Origin: Rummeliibacillus suwonensis
GTDB taxonomy: Bacteria; Bacillota; Bacilli; Bacillales_A; Planococcaceae
Reading direction: 5' to 3'
Assembly: GCF_007896435.1 (NCBI RefSeq)
Contig: NZ_VCBL01000001.1
Coordinates: forward strand, 1,822,271 to 1,886,270
Length of the DNA stretch: 64,000 nt
Positions within the stretch are counted from its first letter, which is position 1. Each line of letters opens with the position of its first letter. The notes under the pieces are model-generated. The model was not told where the DNA came from, did no database searches, and worked only from the letters and a program-made list of their open reading frames with translations. Shown here piece after piece: positions 7,349 to 16,106 of the stretch. Made by a program: the position numbers and the translations under genes.

Positions 7349-8749
7349 TCATTGAATGTCTCGAACCCATTGGCTGTATCCACCTGTCATGTTCACTACA
7401 TTTTCAAAACCTTTTGCTTTTAACAAGCTAATAGCAATTGCTGAACGTGCACCAGCCTGACATTGAAGGATTACTTTTTTGTCTGCAGGTACTTCGCTTA
7501 GTCGATTCTTCAATGTCCCAACCATGATATGTTTAGCACCTTCGATATGACCTTCATTAAATTCTGTTAAGTTGCGTACGTCGATCAATTCAGCATTTTC
7601 TTTTTCTAATATTTCTTCTGCTTCAAGTGGTGTTACATTTTCATAGCTGTCTAATTTTTCAGCTTGTTCCATCACTGAATCCACATCTGCATAACCTAAC
7701 ACATAATCAATACCGATTGAACGTAAAGCGATTAATATATCTTTCATTTGTTCCGGTTTTGCTAATAGGTAAAGTGGTTCTTTATACTCTACAATCCATC
7801 CAGACCAGTTTGTAAAAGAATTATTGAATGGAATGTTTACTGTACCAGCAATAAAACCTTTTGCATATACATCAGATGGACGAGTATCAATTACTTGGTT
7901 GCCCTCTGCAATAAGTGTTTGTAGTTGTTTGTAAGACTCTATTACTTTTACTTCTGGTAAATTTTTTATTAATTTGATGCCAATTTTATTTACTGATTTC
8001 ATCACAGCAAAGTAGTATGGCGGTTCTGGTTGACCGTCTAATAAATCTTTGATGAAATCTTCCTCATTATCATATTGCATGGCCCAGTTGAATTGTTTTT
8101 CATAACCAACAGTTGAAGATGGTACTGCTCCTAATGCTTTACCACATGCACTACCTGCACCGTGAGCAGGCCATACTTGCAAGTAATCTGGTAGTGCTTT
8201 AAAGCGTTCAATTGATTTGTACATTGCTTTTGCACCAACATCTGCAGTCCCAGCTATACCGGCTGCTTTTTCAAGTAAATCCGGACGACCGACATCACCT
8301 ACGAATACGAAGTCGCCAGTGAAGATCCCCATTGGTTTGTCAGCTTTGCCACCTCGATCTGTTAATAAGAATGAAATACTTTCTGGCGTATGACCTGGTG
8401 TATGCATTGTTTCAAAAAGTAGATTGCCAATTTTAAATTGATCACCATCTTTTAATAGTTTATGTGAAATACCTTCTAAATTTTGATATTTCCAGTTTTC
8501 ATCACCTTCGTCAGAAATGTACATGGTTGCATCAAAACGATCCGCTAATTCTCGAGAACCTGCTACAAAATCAGCGTGTATATGTGTTTCAAGAGAACCT
8601 ACAATTTTCATGTTTTCTTTTTTGGCTAATTCAATATATGGTTCAACATTACGCATTGGATCAACTATTACTGCCTCACCAGCTTTTTGACATCCAACCA
8701 TATACGAAGCATGTGCTAACTTTTCATCATAAAAATAACGTAATAACAT
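7349..8749 (-). CDS. cstB: CstB-type persulfide dioxygenase-rhodanese
   Basis: 466 residues, close to staphylococcal CstB (about 444). An N-terminal metallo-beta-lactamase persulfide dioxygenase domain (1-245) has HIHAD (H56, H58, D60), MHTPGHTPES and WPAHGAG. A middle rhodanese-like domain (260-360) lacks the catalytic Cys. A C-terminal rhodanese (375-466) has the active loop CQAGARS. The protein would oxidise low-molecular-weight persulfide to thiosulfate or sulfite in the cytoplasm. The operator at 8909-8924 and good ribosome binding site AAGGGGGAG support regulation with the sulfur cluster at 22-27 kb. It is a single gene here, unlike the staphylococcal cst operon. Confidence 0.88.
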   Translation of the reverse strand: MLLRYFYDEKLAHASYMVGCQKAGEAVIVDPMRNVEPYIELAKKENMKIVGSLETHIHADFVAGSRELADRFDATMYISDEGDENWKYQNLEGISHKLLKDGDQFKIGNLLFETMHTPGHTPESISFLLTDRGGKADKPMGIFTGDFVFVGDVGRPDLLEKAAGIAGTADVGAKAMYKSIERFKALPDYLQVWPAHGAGSACGKALGAVPSSTVGYEKQFNWAMQYDNEEDFIKDLLDGQPEPPYYFAVMKSVNKIGIKLIKNLPEVKVIESYKQLQTLIAEGNQVIDTRPSDVYAKGFIAGTVNIPFNNSFTNWSGWIVEYKEPLYLLAKPEQMKDILIALRSIGIDYVLGYADVDSVMEQAEKLDSYENVTPLEAEEILEKENAELIDVRNLTEFNEGHIEGAKHIMVGTLKNRLSEVPADKKVILQCQAGARSAIAISLLKAKGFENVVNMTGGYSQWVRDIQ

Positions 8750-8908
8750 ATGGAATTTCTCCCCCTTTTTTATATACGAAAATGGCTAAGTCCAAGGCCC
8801 TCATTTTTTCTAATTAAATTGATTGCTATTTACCTTTTATTTTAATGAGAAAAATCAACTTATTGAGTACATATCTTCTTTTAAATAACCATCTTCACAA
8901 ACTAATTT

Positions 8909-8924
8909 ATACCCCAATAGGTAT
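8909..8924. promoter_or_regulatory. CstR-type operator (cstB)
   Basis: ATACCCCAATAGGTAT, matching the site before cstR at 14 of 16 positions. It lies about 160 bp upstream of the cstB start, so the leader is long or the site sits upstream of the promoter. Confidence 0.65.
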
Positions 8925-9012
8925 TTTGTCAAACAATATAGATATGGCTTGTTTTTAAACTCATTAGAATCTCTAGATAGGCATTTTCTAAAGGCAATTA
9001 TTCGATCTTATG

Positions 9013-9170
9013 CTAGCTTAATGTGCCGCTTGTATAATTTTCTAGCTGTAGCTTCTCACTCTTCATCTGCGATTAGATGCCATCTATGTAGCTTTGCATA
9101 TTCGACACATCATTGGATAATTATTCTATATCTTTACTTTGATTATAATTAAATGGATGGACTTTTTCTT
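9013..9170 (-). pseudogene. LXG toxin N-terminal fragment
   Basis: From the block GCTTAATGTGCC to GGACTTTTTC this DNA is clearly homologous to the LXG gene at about 12818-12978, including the stretch encoding SNDVSNMQNYIDGIQ, but it has stops and frame changes. It is the remains of another LXG gene pointing the same way. Both ends of homology are abrupt. Confidence 0.65.
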
Positions 9171-9207
9171 CAATATGTTTCAATGACCTATCAGCCATAT
9201 AAAATTA

Positions 9208-9247
9208 AAAAATCCCCCAATCTCTATACTTGCGAAAGGGGAATTTT
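9208..9247 (-). terminator. intrinsic terminator
   Basis: Read leftward, a TTCCCC...GGGGGA stem is followed by TTTTTT. It would end the transcript of the immunity remnants at 9349-9787. Confidence 0.5.
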
Positions 9248-9348
9248 ATAACTTAAATTGTATTCTATTATTGTCTGAATAGTTTTGGGGACAGGATCTG
9301 CTTTTTCATAAATCAGCCGTTGCCACTATATTTAGCTTTCTATGAGCA

Positions 9349-9787
9349 TCACTCAGATTTATATAAGTTATCAAAGAACTCATAAAAACTATTTGCGAGG
9401 ATAAACATATTATCCATTTCTTCTTCGGATTCTATATCATGAATCCCAAAATATACTTTTCCTTGATACTCTCCACTAACTCCTAATAAAATCTCATTTC
9501 CTGCTGGATCATTGGCACTTGAAATGAAATCCTCTGGTATTTCACCTTCTAAAACATCATAAACTTTACCTAAATTACTTTTCATATCCCCAACTCCATA
9601 AAACCCTATTTACTAAACTTTCTCCCTCATCATCTGAGATTTTGAAGCCAGATTCTTGTGGAAATCCTCCATTATATTCTAGTAGAGATTTGACATATTG
9701 CTTAGGTAGTGCAATATCATACTCTTGTTCAAATTATTTTATATCCTGTAAAGAAATTTTTGGATTTTCACTAAGTATTTTTGTCAT
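9349..9787 (-). pseudogene. SMI1/KNR4-type immunity gene, broken
   Basis: Read leftward from the ATG at 9787 (with GGAGCGGG upstream), the frame gives MTKILSENPKISLQDIK, an in-frame TAA, then FEQEYDIALPKQYVKSLLEY, which is a typical SMI1/KNR4 immunity start. Near AATAGGGTTTTATGG a one-base frameshift leads into the second frame (MKSNLGKVYDVLEGEIPEDF...), which still encodes the conserved ANDPAGNEILLGV and the acidic C-terminus. One stop plus one frameshift make it a pseudogene. SMI1 proteins usually protect against nuclease toxins of LXG and similar systems. Confidence 0.7.
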
Positions 9788-9805
9788 ATTCCCGCTCCTA
9801 TATTA

Positions 9806-9913
9806 TTACTTATTTTTTCCATTAACTTTTGATTGACCGTCAATGTGTCTAAACTCTCTGTGGATATCTTCATCTACTAACATCATAGTCTTTCCATCTT
9901 GATAATAATGCCA
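9806..9913 (-). pseudogene. tail of an HNH-type toxin domain
   Basis: Read leftward, the frame ending at 9806-9808 gives WHYYQDGKTMMLVDEDIH followed by REFRHIDGQSKV. This resembles the extreme C-terminus of HNH-fold toxins carried by LXG and Rhs proteins (the WHH-like pattern with a final H-I-G-G). Nothing upstream stays open. With the SMI1 remnant next door this is the debris of an old toxin/immunity cassette. The bases between 9914 and 10017 show no intact frame. Confidence 0.5.
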
Positions 9914-10017
9914 TATGCAATAAACACTACTGGAACCTTCTCATAAATCTGTTTCTTCCTGAAATATGTGATTTAAATATTGAATGACGTAATCATATCC
10001 TTTAAGGCTTCTCATTA

Positions 10018-10323
10018 CTAGACGTTATTGATTTTGTCTTTATAAACTTTTAAAATTATCGTGTTTAAATCACTGATTTCTGAGAAATGCCATTCAAACG
10101 TCGTTAGAATTCTATGAAGTTCAAATAACATTTTCTCTATTTCATCACCATTGTTCATATCTAATGAACCAAAATTGTTTAATATAATATCTAAATCTCT
10201 AGTTAACACCCTAAAATCCTCAAGGTTCTCGTACTGTTCATCTAAATCTTCTTTATTTACAATATTAATATTTGAATTAAGTTTATCTAGTATGTCCAAT
10301 ATTCCTTCTAACTTTTTATCCAT
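10018..10323 (-). CDS. putative immunity protein of orphan toxin
   Basis: A 101-residue acidic, helical, soluble protein with no family I recognise. GTGGAGG precedes its ATG, and it begins 17 bp after the orphan toxin frame ends, the usual place of a dedicated immunity gene. It is intact even though the toxin cassette in front of it is broken, which fits retention of orphan immunity genes for protection against neighbours. Confidence 0.6.
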   Translation of the reverse strand: MDKKLEGILDILDKLNSNINIVNKEDLDEQYENLEDFRVLTRDLDIILNNFGSLDMNNGDEIEKMLFELHRILTTFEWHFSEISDLNTIILKVYKDKINNV

Positions 10324-10339
10324 ATAAATTCCTCCACTA

Positions 10340-11245
10340 TTATTTCCACTCCTTAACTACTCGTCCAAGTGCTTTCTTAGTCTTGTCAGGATTTAAAGTA
10401 CCATCTAAATTCAATACGTATTTCACATCCCCTGTCTTATCTATTACTTCCAAATGGTCTTTGTGTAATGCGTCAAGATAAACTCCATAACCCTTTTTCA
10501 GATATTGGTTATCAGTTTTCTTTTCCACCTTATAAATTGATTGTCCATCATACTTTACTTTTGATTTTGATAAGGAATTACTTATTATTTTTCCAAATTC
10601 CATATCAAAAAACTCATTCATATTTGATACAGGTTTAACAATACCCTTAGTAACCGCACCACTTCCCTTACTTTCCACCTTCGCCATAGAAATCAACTGA
10701 TCTCTCAACCCAACACTATTCACCGTATTATAAGGCACAATACCTGCATTTACACCGGCTAATTGATGTTGGGGCGCATAGGGATACAGGTTGAGTGTCG
10801 GGATTTTTTGGGCTGCGCCTTTTACCTTGTGGACGCCTACTTTGGTAGTGGCTTTGACTGTTTTGGATACAGCCCCTAATCCTTTGGTACCCACTGCGGA
10901 TAATACGACATTTCCTAATGCATAGGAGATCCATTCCGCACGTGACTTGGCATCCCCATTGATGACATCTCACTGAAAAGAATCAGTAATGGATTTCGAA
11001 AGGTAATCGTACGTTTCGATGGGATGAACAATGGCATCCATTGTCCTTTCTATTGTTTTTACGGGATGAGTGGCGAAGTCAAATATGCCTTTTACAAAGT
11101 CTTTTCCCGCTTTAAGGAGACCCTTTGAGATGCCCTCCGCGGTTTCCAGCATAGCGACGGTTTGTTTCTGGTCATCATCGAGATTTTCGATGCCTATTTC
11201 TTTCGCGATTTTTAAATACTCATCTGGCGTGGAAGCTTTCTCAAT
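10340..11245 (-). pseudogene. orphan LXG C-terminal toxin cassette
   Basis: The DNA matches the middle of the intact LXG gene, from the region encoding TPSEYLKIAKEIGIENLDDD through the pre-toxin segment YPYAPQHQLAGVNAG to LISMAKVE, at very high identity. It then switches to a different C-terminal domain containing YLDALHKDHLEVID and YVLNLDGTLN. An in-frame TGA (about 10973) replaces an Arg codon after ITDSFQ. The 5' homology stops abruptly at about 11245, so there is no LXG domain. The C-terminal domain resembles small ribonuclease-like polymorphic toxin domains, but I cannot name it with confidence. It is a silent cassette that could be brought into use by recombination. Confidence 0.75.
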
Positions 11246-11322
11246 CTAATTAAAATAATTCGAATTTAAAAAGCCTTCAATCTTTGTAGAGATTAAAGAC
11301 TTTATTTGTAGCTTATTGTCAG

Positions 11323-11358
11323 AATTGTGTGGGTGCCTGTAATTGTGTGGGTGCCTGT
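11323..11358. repeat. two tandem 18-bp units
   Basis: AATTGTGTGGGTGCCTGT occurs twice head to tail, followed by CAC. It lies between the orphan cassette and the active toxin/immunity pair. The GTGTGGGTGCCTGTCAC end is reminiscent of insertion-associated repeats in Bacillaceae, but no transposase is present. Confidence 0.7.
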
Positions 11359-11463
11359 CACTTGAACTTAAAACCTAAAAACTCTTTACTACTTTAAAAA
11401 CTTGCACATTCTACCACCTAAGTTTACCCAGATATAATTTCTTAATATTTTTTCAGAGGTTAG

Positions 11464-11751
11464 TTATCTTAACTTCTTATATATTTCATATAAATCTAAT
11501 AATTGTTTTCCAAGTTCGCTATTAAAATCCCATGAATCTGTAATAGCTCTTGGATATGATGGAATATGACTTTTGCTTTCAATCATTAGTTCTATATCTT
11601 TATAGAAATTTTTAAGTTGACTTATCGTTCCATCTTTACCTTGACCTAATTCATGAGCTTTCATTTCACACTCTAACTCCATTTTCACTTTTTCAGCTTC
11701 ATTTATAAAGTTTACGGTTTTATTAGGCTGTCTAGGTTCGTTATATACCAT
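11464..11751 (-). CDS. putative cognate immunity protein of LXG toxin
   Basis: A 95-residue soluble, charged protein with no recognised family. Its ATG overlaps the last 40 bases of the toxin gene in another frame, and GGAGGCG lies inside the toxin sequence at the right distance. Translation is therefore coupled to the toxin, as expected for a toxin/immunity pair. The role is assigned by position only. Confidence 0.65.
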   Translation of the reverse strand: MVYNEPRQPNKTVNFINEAEKVKMELECEMKAHELGQGKDGTISQLKNFYKDIELMIESKSHIPSYPRAITDSWDFNSELGKQLLDLYEIYKKLR

Positions 11752-13508
11752 TGTTCTACGCCTCCAATATATTGATTTCCCATTTGAAACTGCGGACCTG
11801 CTTTTCCTTTAATTATAATTGTGTCTGGTTTAACTTGCCATTGTTGAATACCTGTCATTCTGTTCCAATCTGGTGGAAGTGCTAAATTACTTCTGTTAAC
11901 TTGTGGTGAAAATGTTTCAAACAAATATCTTCCTCTTGGATAAGCATTAATATTATCATAAAATCTTAATCCATAAGTATTTGAACCTGCAACATCAAGC
12001 CTAATTGTACCGATTTCAAATGATTCTAATGTAGTCTTTCTGAATTGACGTGGTACTCCTTGTGATTTTAAATATTCAGATGCTTGTTTTACCCCAATGT
12101 ATGGATCATTAAAGTTACCCTTACCGCTACCACTTGCCTCCACCTTCGCCATAGAAATCAACTGATCTCTCAACCCAACACTATTCACCGTATTATAAGG
12201 CACAATACCTGCGTTCACCCCGGCTAATTGATGTTGGGGCGCATACGGATACAGGTCAAGCGTCGGGATTTTTTGGGCTGCACCTTTTACCTTGTGGACG
12301 CCTACTTTAGCAGTGGCTTTGACTGTGGTCATTCCTGTCTTCGTTACAGCGCCTAATCCTTTGGTGCCCACTACGGATAATCCGAGGGTTCCTAATGCGT
12401 AGGAGATCCATTCCGCACGTGACTTGGCATCCCCATTGATGACATCCCGCTGAAAAGAATCAGTAATGGATTTCGAAAGATAATCGTACGTTTCGATGGG
12501 ATGAGCAATGGCTTGGATAGTGCCCTCTATTGATTTTCCAGGATCGTCTATAAAATCATCAATTCCTTTTAAAAAGTCTTTTCCCACTTGGAGGAGGCCC
12601 TTTTGGATGCCCTCCGCGGTTTCCAGCATAGTGACGATTTGTTTTTGGTCATCATCGAGATTTTCGATGCCTATTTCTTTCGCGATTTTTAAATACTCAC
12701 TTGGCGTGGAAGCTTTTGCGAGTTTCCTTTGCAGTTCTTCGATTCGATCCACTTTTTCTGTCTCTACTCTTGAACAGGTACTTCCTACCTCATCCTTCAG
12801 CCAGCCATCTAGCTGATACCGGCTTAATGTGCCAATGGTATAGTTTTCTAGTTGTAGCTTTCCACTCTTCATCTGCGCTTGGATGCCATCTATGTAGTTT
12901 TGCATGTTCGACACATCATTGGATAATTCTTCTAAGGCTTTACTTTGATTGTAATCAAATCGATGGACTTTTTCTACTGTCGTCTGAATTTGTTTTTGGG
13001 CGTCCGTCACTTCCTCCAGAAAAGAGACATCATTTAATGACGGTGTAGCCACAATGTCTTGGATGGAAAGAATCGTCTGGTTAGCCTCATCTGTGAGGGT
13101 GATGGTACGACTGGCTGTGCTTTGGAGGCTAGTTTTTAAGTCTTCTGTTAAAAAAGCTTCGTCAATCCGGCCATTTTTGGCGGATTCTAGCTTTTGCAAA
13201 TCATGGTCCATAGTCTTTAGTTGACGCTCGTAATCGGCTATAAAAGCTTGGTAATAGGAGATAAATGGAAGGTGTACTTCTTGATAATAGGCCCGAATTG
13301 CATCCCCACTTTGTCCTTTAAAGGCATCTTCTAGCGCCAGTATCCCTTGTACCGCTTTTTGAATCTCCGCCATCTCAGTTTGTTTATTTTTTAAGGACTT
13401 GAGCGTTTTCTCGATGCCATTCTGTAAACCTGCAACATCTAGTACCTTTGTGATAACGATCCACCTTCCTTTACATATAGTAAAACTTGATACCGTTTTG
13501 TATTTCAC
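11712..13508 (-). CDS. LXG-domain polymorphic toxin
   Basis: 598 codons. The N-terminal LXG domain (residues about 20-230, with FKGQSGDAIRAYYQEVH) targets the protein to a type VII secretion system. A central segment (300-450) and the pre-toxin YPYAPQHQLAGVNAG precede a C-terminal effector (about 465-598) containing GRYLFETFSP, LPPDWN and QWQVKPDTIIIKG. This effector resembles a polymorphic toxin family I remember as type 46; activity unknown. Helper genes lie upstream and immunity overlaps downstream. The annotated GTG at 13508 has no ribosome binding site. The expected start, 7 nt after AAGGAAGGTGG and just before TKVLDVAGLQ, reads ATC (13452-13454) rather than ATG, so translation may be crippled. 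Confidence 0.85.
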   Translation of the reverse strand: MKYKTVSSFTICKGRWIVITKVLDVAGLQNGIEKTLKSLKNKQTEMAEIQKAVQGILALEDAFKGQSGDAIRAYYQEVHLPFISYYQAFIADYERQLKTMDHDLQKLESAKNGRIDEAFLTEDLKTSLQSTASRTITLTDEANQTILSIQDIVATPSLNDVSFLEEVTDAQKQIQTTVEKVHRFDYNQSKALEELSNDVSNMQNYIDGIQAQMKSGKLQLENYTIGTLSRYQLDGWLKDEVGSTCSRVETEKVDRIEELQRKLAKASTPSEYLKIAKEIGIENLDDDQKQIVTMLETAEGIQKGLLQVGKDFLKGIDDFIDDPGKSIEGTIQAIAHPIETYDYLSKSITDSFQRDVINGDAKSRAEWISYALGTLGLSVVGTKGLGAVTKTGMTTVKATAKVGVHKVKGAAQKIPTLDLYPYAPQHQLAGVNAGIVPYNTVNSVGLRDQLISMAKVEASGSGKGNFNDPYIGVKQASEYLKSQGVPRQFRKTTLESFEIGTIRLDVAGSNTYGLRFYDNINAYPRGRYLFETFSPQVNRSNLALPPDWNRMTGIQQWQVKPDTIIIKGKAGPQFQMGNQYIGGVEQWYITNLDSLIKP

Positions 13509-13603
13509 TGTGTGCTAGCTAAACCGGTCGGGGGTATCCACCACTTTTTACTACTTCGTAATGAAATGGATTTTCCTACCTCTTCTACCCCTTCATAAAC
13601 GGC

Positions 13604-13885
13604 TCATTTCAGCATTTGATGGTGATCTCCCAGCTTTTCATCCAGTTCGATCATGCTCTGAACAGCTTGGCGGCTGGTTTCCTCGTTTTGTATTAATAGA
13701 ACTTTGTAGGATTCTAACACTTGTCCAAGCGCTTGATGAAGGCCTTTCCATTTCTGGATGATCGTTAGAACATTATCCTCACCGATTGCAGAAGGGAGCG
13801 AAGTATGAAGCGTATTTGTGGAGGATTTCATCTTAGAAAGGGCTTGGTCAATGTCCGTTTGTTTGATTTTAATTTCCGTACTCAT
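13604..13885 (-). CDS. DUF5344/YwqI-like LXG helper
   Basis: A 93-residue, almost wholly helical protein starting MSTEIKIKQTDIDQALSKM. It matches the YwqI-like small proteins (TIGR04197/DUF5344) encoded directly upstream of LXG toxins. Such WXG100-sized partners pair with the LXG domain for type VII export. It follows the YwqH-like gene by about 25 bp. The space to the LXG gene (13509-13603) holds only a fragment of the dispersed repeat. Confidence 0.8.
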   Translation of the reverse strand: MSTEIKIKQTDIDQALSKMKSSTNTLHTSLPSAIGEDNVLTIIQKWKGLHQALGQVLESYKVLLIQNEETSRQAVQSMIELDEKLGDHHQMLK

Positions 13886-13910
13886 CCCATCGCGTCTCCT
13901 TTGATTTCAG

Positions 13911-14282
13911 TTATTTTGCTCTTGCTTTCTCTTTCTCCTTTTCAGCGGCAAGAGCTTCTTCCAGACTTTGAATCGTCTGCTTGATCGTACTGATTTCACT
14001 TTGTAAGCTGCTCGTCTTGTCGCTTATGGCCTTATAAACAGCATCAAATTGTTGCGTGTCTAGCTCAAGATATTTTGTCTTCATTTGTTCATGGCGAGTT
14101 TGATCAAACTTATTACCTAATACCCCTTGCCAGGTATGACTGGAGAGGTCAGGTTGTGTCAGCTTTTTTTCATACCCAATCAATTCTTGTTGATATATGT
14201 GTAGCTGATTGCTACAGGTCTGAAGCCTTTGAAGTTGATATTGCTTTTCACTTAAAAGTGCATAGTAATACGTTAAAGACAT
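13911..14282 (-). CDS. DUF5082/YwqH-like LXG helper
   Basis: A 123-residue coiled-coil protein starting MSLTYYYALLSEKQYQLQRL, with the TWQG motif near residue 50 and a highly charged EKEKEKARAK end. This is the DUF5082 pattern of YwqH, first gene of the B. subtilis ywqH-ywqI-ywqJ-ywqK LXG operon. It probably acts as a targeting or chaperone partner for secretion. GGGGGAGG precedes the ATG. It is the operon's first gene, so the promoter must lie in 14283-14440, now partly occupied by a repeat element. Confidence 0.8.
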   Translation of the reverse strand: MSLTYYYALLSEKQYQLQRLQTCSNQLHIYQQELIGYEKKLTQPDLSSHTWQGVLGNKFDQTRHEQMKTKYLELDTQQFDAVYKAISDKTSSLQSEISTIKQTIQSLEEALAAEKEKEKARAK

Positions 14283-14299
14283 AAGTTCCTCCCCCTTTT

Positions 14300-14436
14300 A
14301 TAAAGTGAAGCTTCCATCAGTGGATGGTTAGCTAAACCAATCGGGCTTTTATGGGCAGTTAATCCCCCACCTATCTTTCTTGGTTCTCTCTAAACCTTGT
14401 GATGGGGATCTTTACTGCCCATTAAAGCGGGATAAA
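14300..14436. repeat. two-hairpin interspersed element
   Basis: Bounded by ATAAA on both sides. It starts GTGAAGCTTCCATCAGTGG and ends AAAGCGGGATAAA. GGGCAGTTAATCCCC pairs with GGGGATCTTTACTGCCC. It lies directly upstream of the LXG operon and may influence its transcription. Confidence 0.7.
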
Positions 14437-14477
14437 AAACAAAAGTTCTCTAAACTCTTTCAGAATCATTCAATAAG

Positions 14478-14742
14478 TGAATCAATTTCATAATGTAAAA
14501 TTCAGATAAAAAACACGAACATTTTAAATCAACATGAATATTAACATTCAGAAATTTTTGTTCCGCTCCAGACGGCGCTTTCCACGGGCTTGGCTTCAAT
14601 CTCCTCGTCACTACGTTCCTGCGGGGCTTTCCGCTCAAGCTTTTCCCGTAGGAGTCGCCGTCTTCCGCTCCACAACTATAAAATTAGCTATTATTAAATG
14701 TTCGTATTTTTTAAGAAGAAAATGATTTATGAAATTGATTCA
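14478..14742. mobile_element. MITE-like element with inverted ends
   Basis: The left end TGAATCAATTTCATAA... (14478-14524) is repeated inverted at the right end ...TTATGAAATTGATTCA (14696-14742); both inner edges carry ACGAACATTT or its close variant. Inside is a GC-rich palindrome (about 14563-14673) of the GTTCCGCTCCAGACGGCG / CGCCGTCTTCCGCTCC type common in Bacillaceae intergenic DNA. There is no open frame. A truncated copy lies at 45661-45790. The rest of 14743-14986 is empty AT-rich DNA. Confidence 0.7.
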
Positions 14743-14986
14743 AGTACCATCCATTAAAAATAAAATATTATTATGTTAATATTTATCAATTATACCATGT
14801 AAAAAATCGACTATTGAGATTAAATTCGCCTATTTGTTCCAATGTAAAATAGGAAATATAAACTAATTACTGGCACCCAAATCTAAGACTATCTAAAGAA
14901 AAAATCCTTAACCCCTGAAGAGATGAAGGACATCATTTGCACCCTATTGTCTGAATTGTTTCAGCACCTATCACCTGTAATTCGAG

Positions 14987-15526
14987 CTACACAATATGCG
15001 ATAGAACAATACCTCCGTATAGAAATGCCGCTAAAATAACGAAAGCTGGATGCACTTTTCGAATATGCATCGCAAAAAAGGCTACCGCTGCAATACCAAG
15101 AAATTGCCAAATTCCAATAGTCGTAAAAGATTCTTTAGCTAATTGCCATGTTACAATGAGCATCATGATGGTTAAAATCGGTTGGACTAGCAATGTCATC
15201 CCCTTCACAATGGGTGATTGACGATGTTTATTTAATAAGTTCATCAATAAAATAAGGAGAATCGCAGAGGGTGCAATCGTTGCCAGAAGTGCAATGATAA
15301 CCCCTAACCAACCGTATTCATCGTACCCAACGAATGCCGCAATTTTTGTGGCAATAGGTCCTGGGAGCGCATTACCTAATGCTAGCATATTTGAAAACTC
15401 ACTATTGTCTAACCATTGATAATGTTTGACGATTTCATCATACATCAATGGAATCGATGAAGGTCCTCCACCATAGCCAAGTATATTGGCAGTGAAAAAG
15501 GCGAAAAATAAATAAAGCAGAATCAT
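14987..15526 (-). CDS. ywrA: chromate transporter subunit, YwrA-like
   Basis: A half-size CHR-family protein of 179 residues: six hydrophobic segments and the conserved GYGGGPSS and NALPGPIATKIA motifs at the N-terminus. Two half-size CHR proteins form the antiporter-like chromate or sulfate-anion transporter. An upstream in-frame Met at 15550 exists, but AAAGGTGG lies before the ATG at 15526. That ATG overlaps the stop of the preceding gene in the classical ATGA fashion, so I chose 15526. Confidence 0.88.
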   Translation of the reverse strand: MILLYLFFAFFTANILGYGGGPSSIPLMYDEIVKHYQWLDNSEFSNMLALGNALPGPIATKIAAFVGYDEYGWLGVIIALLATIAPSAILLILLMNLLNKHRQSPIVKGMTLLVQPILTIMMLIVTWQLAKESFTTIGIWQFLGIAAVAFFAMHIRKVHPAFVILAAFLYGGIVLSHIV

Positions 15527-16095
15527 GTCATCGCACCACCTTTTTTCCATTTCGTTAGCAATTTAAAATGGAACATACCATAAATAAGGAACAATACCAC
15601 TGCTATACCTGAGTTCAGATGAACCACTTGCAATAGGATATAAGCAATAGCAAAAGCAATGATCCCCAGTACAATACCAAGTCCCTTTAATGTTTTCTCT
15701 CCAAATCTATAAGCCATTTCTCCAAGCATCACCGCAACGACTGGCATGACAGCGGCAATCATCCCTTCAATAATTTTAGAGTTACTTAAAATAGAAACAA
15801 TAGAAAATAATGTGATCATAAAGAGGGTACTCGGTAAGATGTGACAAATGATTGCCCACACAGCACCTGTTTTCCCCTTTAACATATAGCCTAAATAGCC
15901 TGCCATTTTAGTGGCAATAGGTCCCGGTAATGCATTCGCAATGGCTAAAATTTCTCCAAAATCTTCATCATCCATCCATTTATATTTTTTCACCGCTTCA
16001 TGGCGAAAGAGTGGCATTACAGAAGGTCCACCGCCAAATCCTAAAATACCTGTTCGAATCATTGATATAGCAAGTTGTTGATAAGCTTTCTCCAC
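15523..16095 (-). CDS. ywrB: chromate transporter subunit, YwrB-like
   Basis: The partner half-size CHR protein (190 residues), with GFGGGPSVMP near residue 19 and NALPGPIATKMAGY near 53, followed by hydrophobic helices. It probably forms a heterodimer with the product of the next gene. Order regulator-YwrB-YwrA is as in B. subtilis ywrC-ywrB-ywrA. A good GGGGGGAAG lies upstream. The transported anion is not determinable here; chromate efflux is the family role. Confidence 0.88.
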   Translation of the reverse strand: MEKAYQQLAISMIRTGILGFGGGPSVMPLFRHEAVKKYKWMDDEDFGEILAIANALPGPIATKMAGYLGYMLKGKTGAVWAIICHILPSTLFMITLFSIVSILSNSKIIEGMIAAVMPVVAVMLGEMAYRFGEKTLKGLGIVLGIIAFAIAYILLQVVHLNSGIAVVLFLIYGMFHFKLLTKWKKGGAMT

Positions 16096-16106
16096 GATCT
16101 TCCCCC

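Noticed and set aside
10728-10973. 81-codon frame in the orphan LXG cassette
   Set aside because: It runs in a different frame from the LXG homology and gives a Cys/Arg-rich product; it is a shadow of the pseudogene.
13516-13761. Rightward open frame in the LXG helper region
   Set aside because: Lies antisense to the YwqI-like gene, which has clear family features and proper spacing in its operon.
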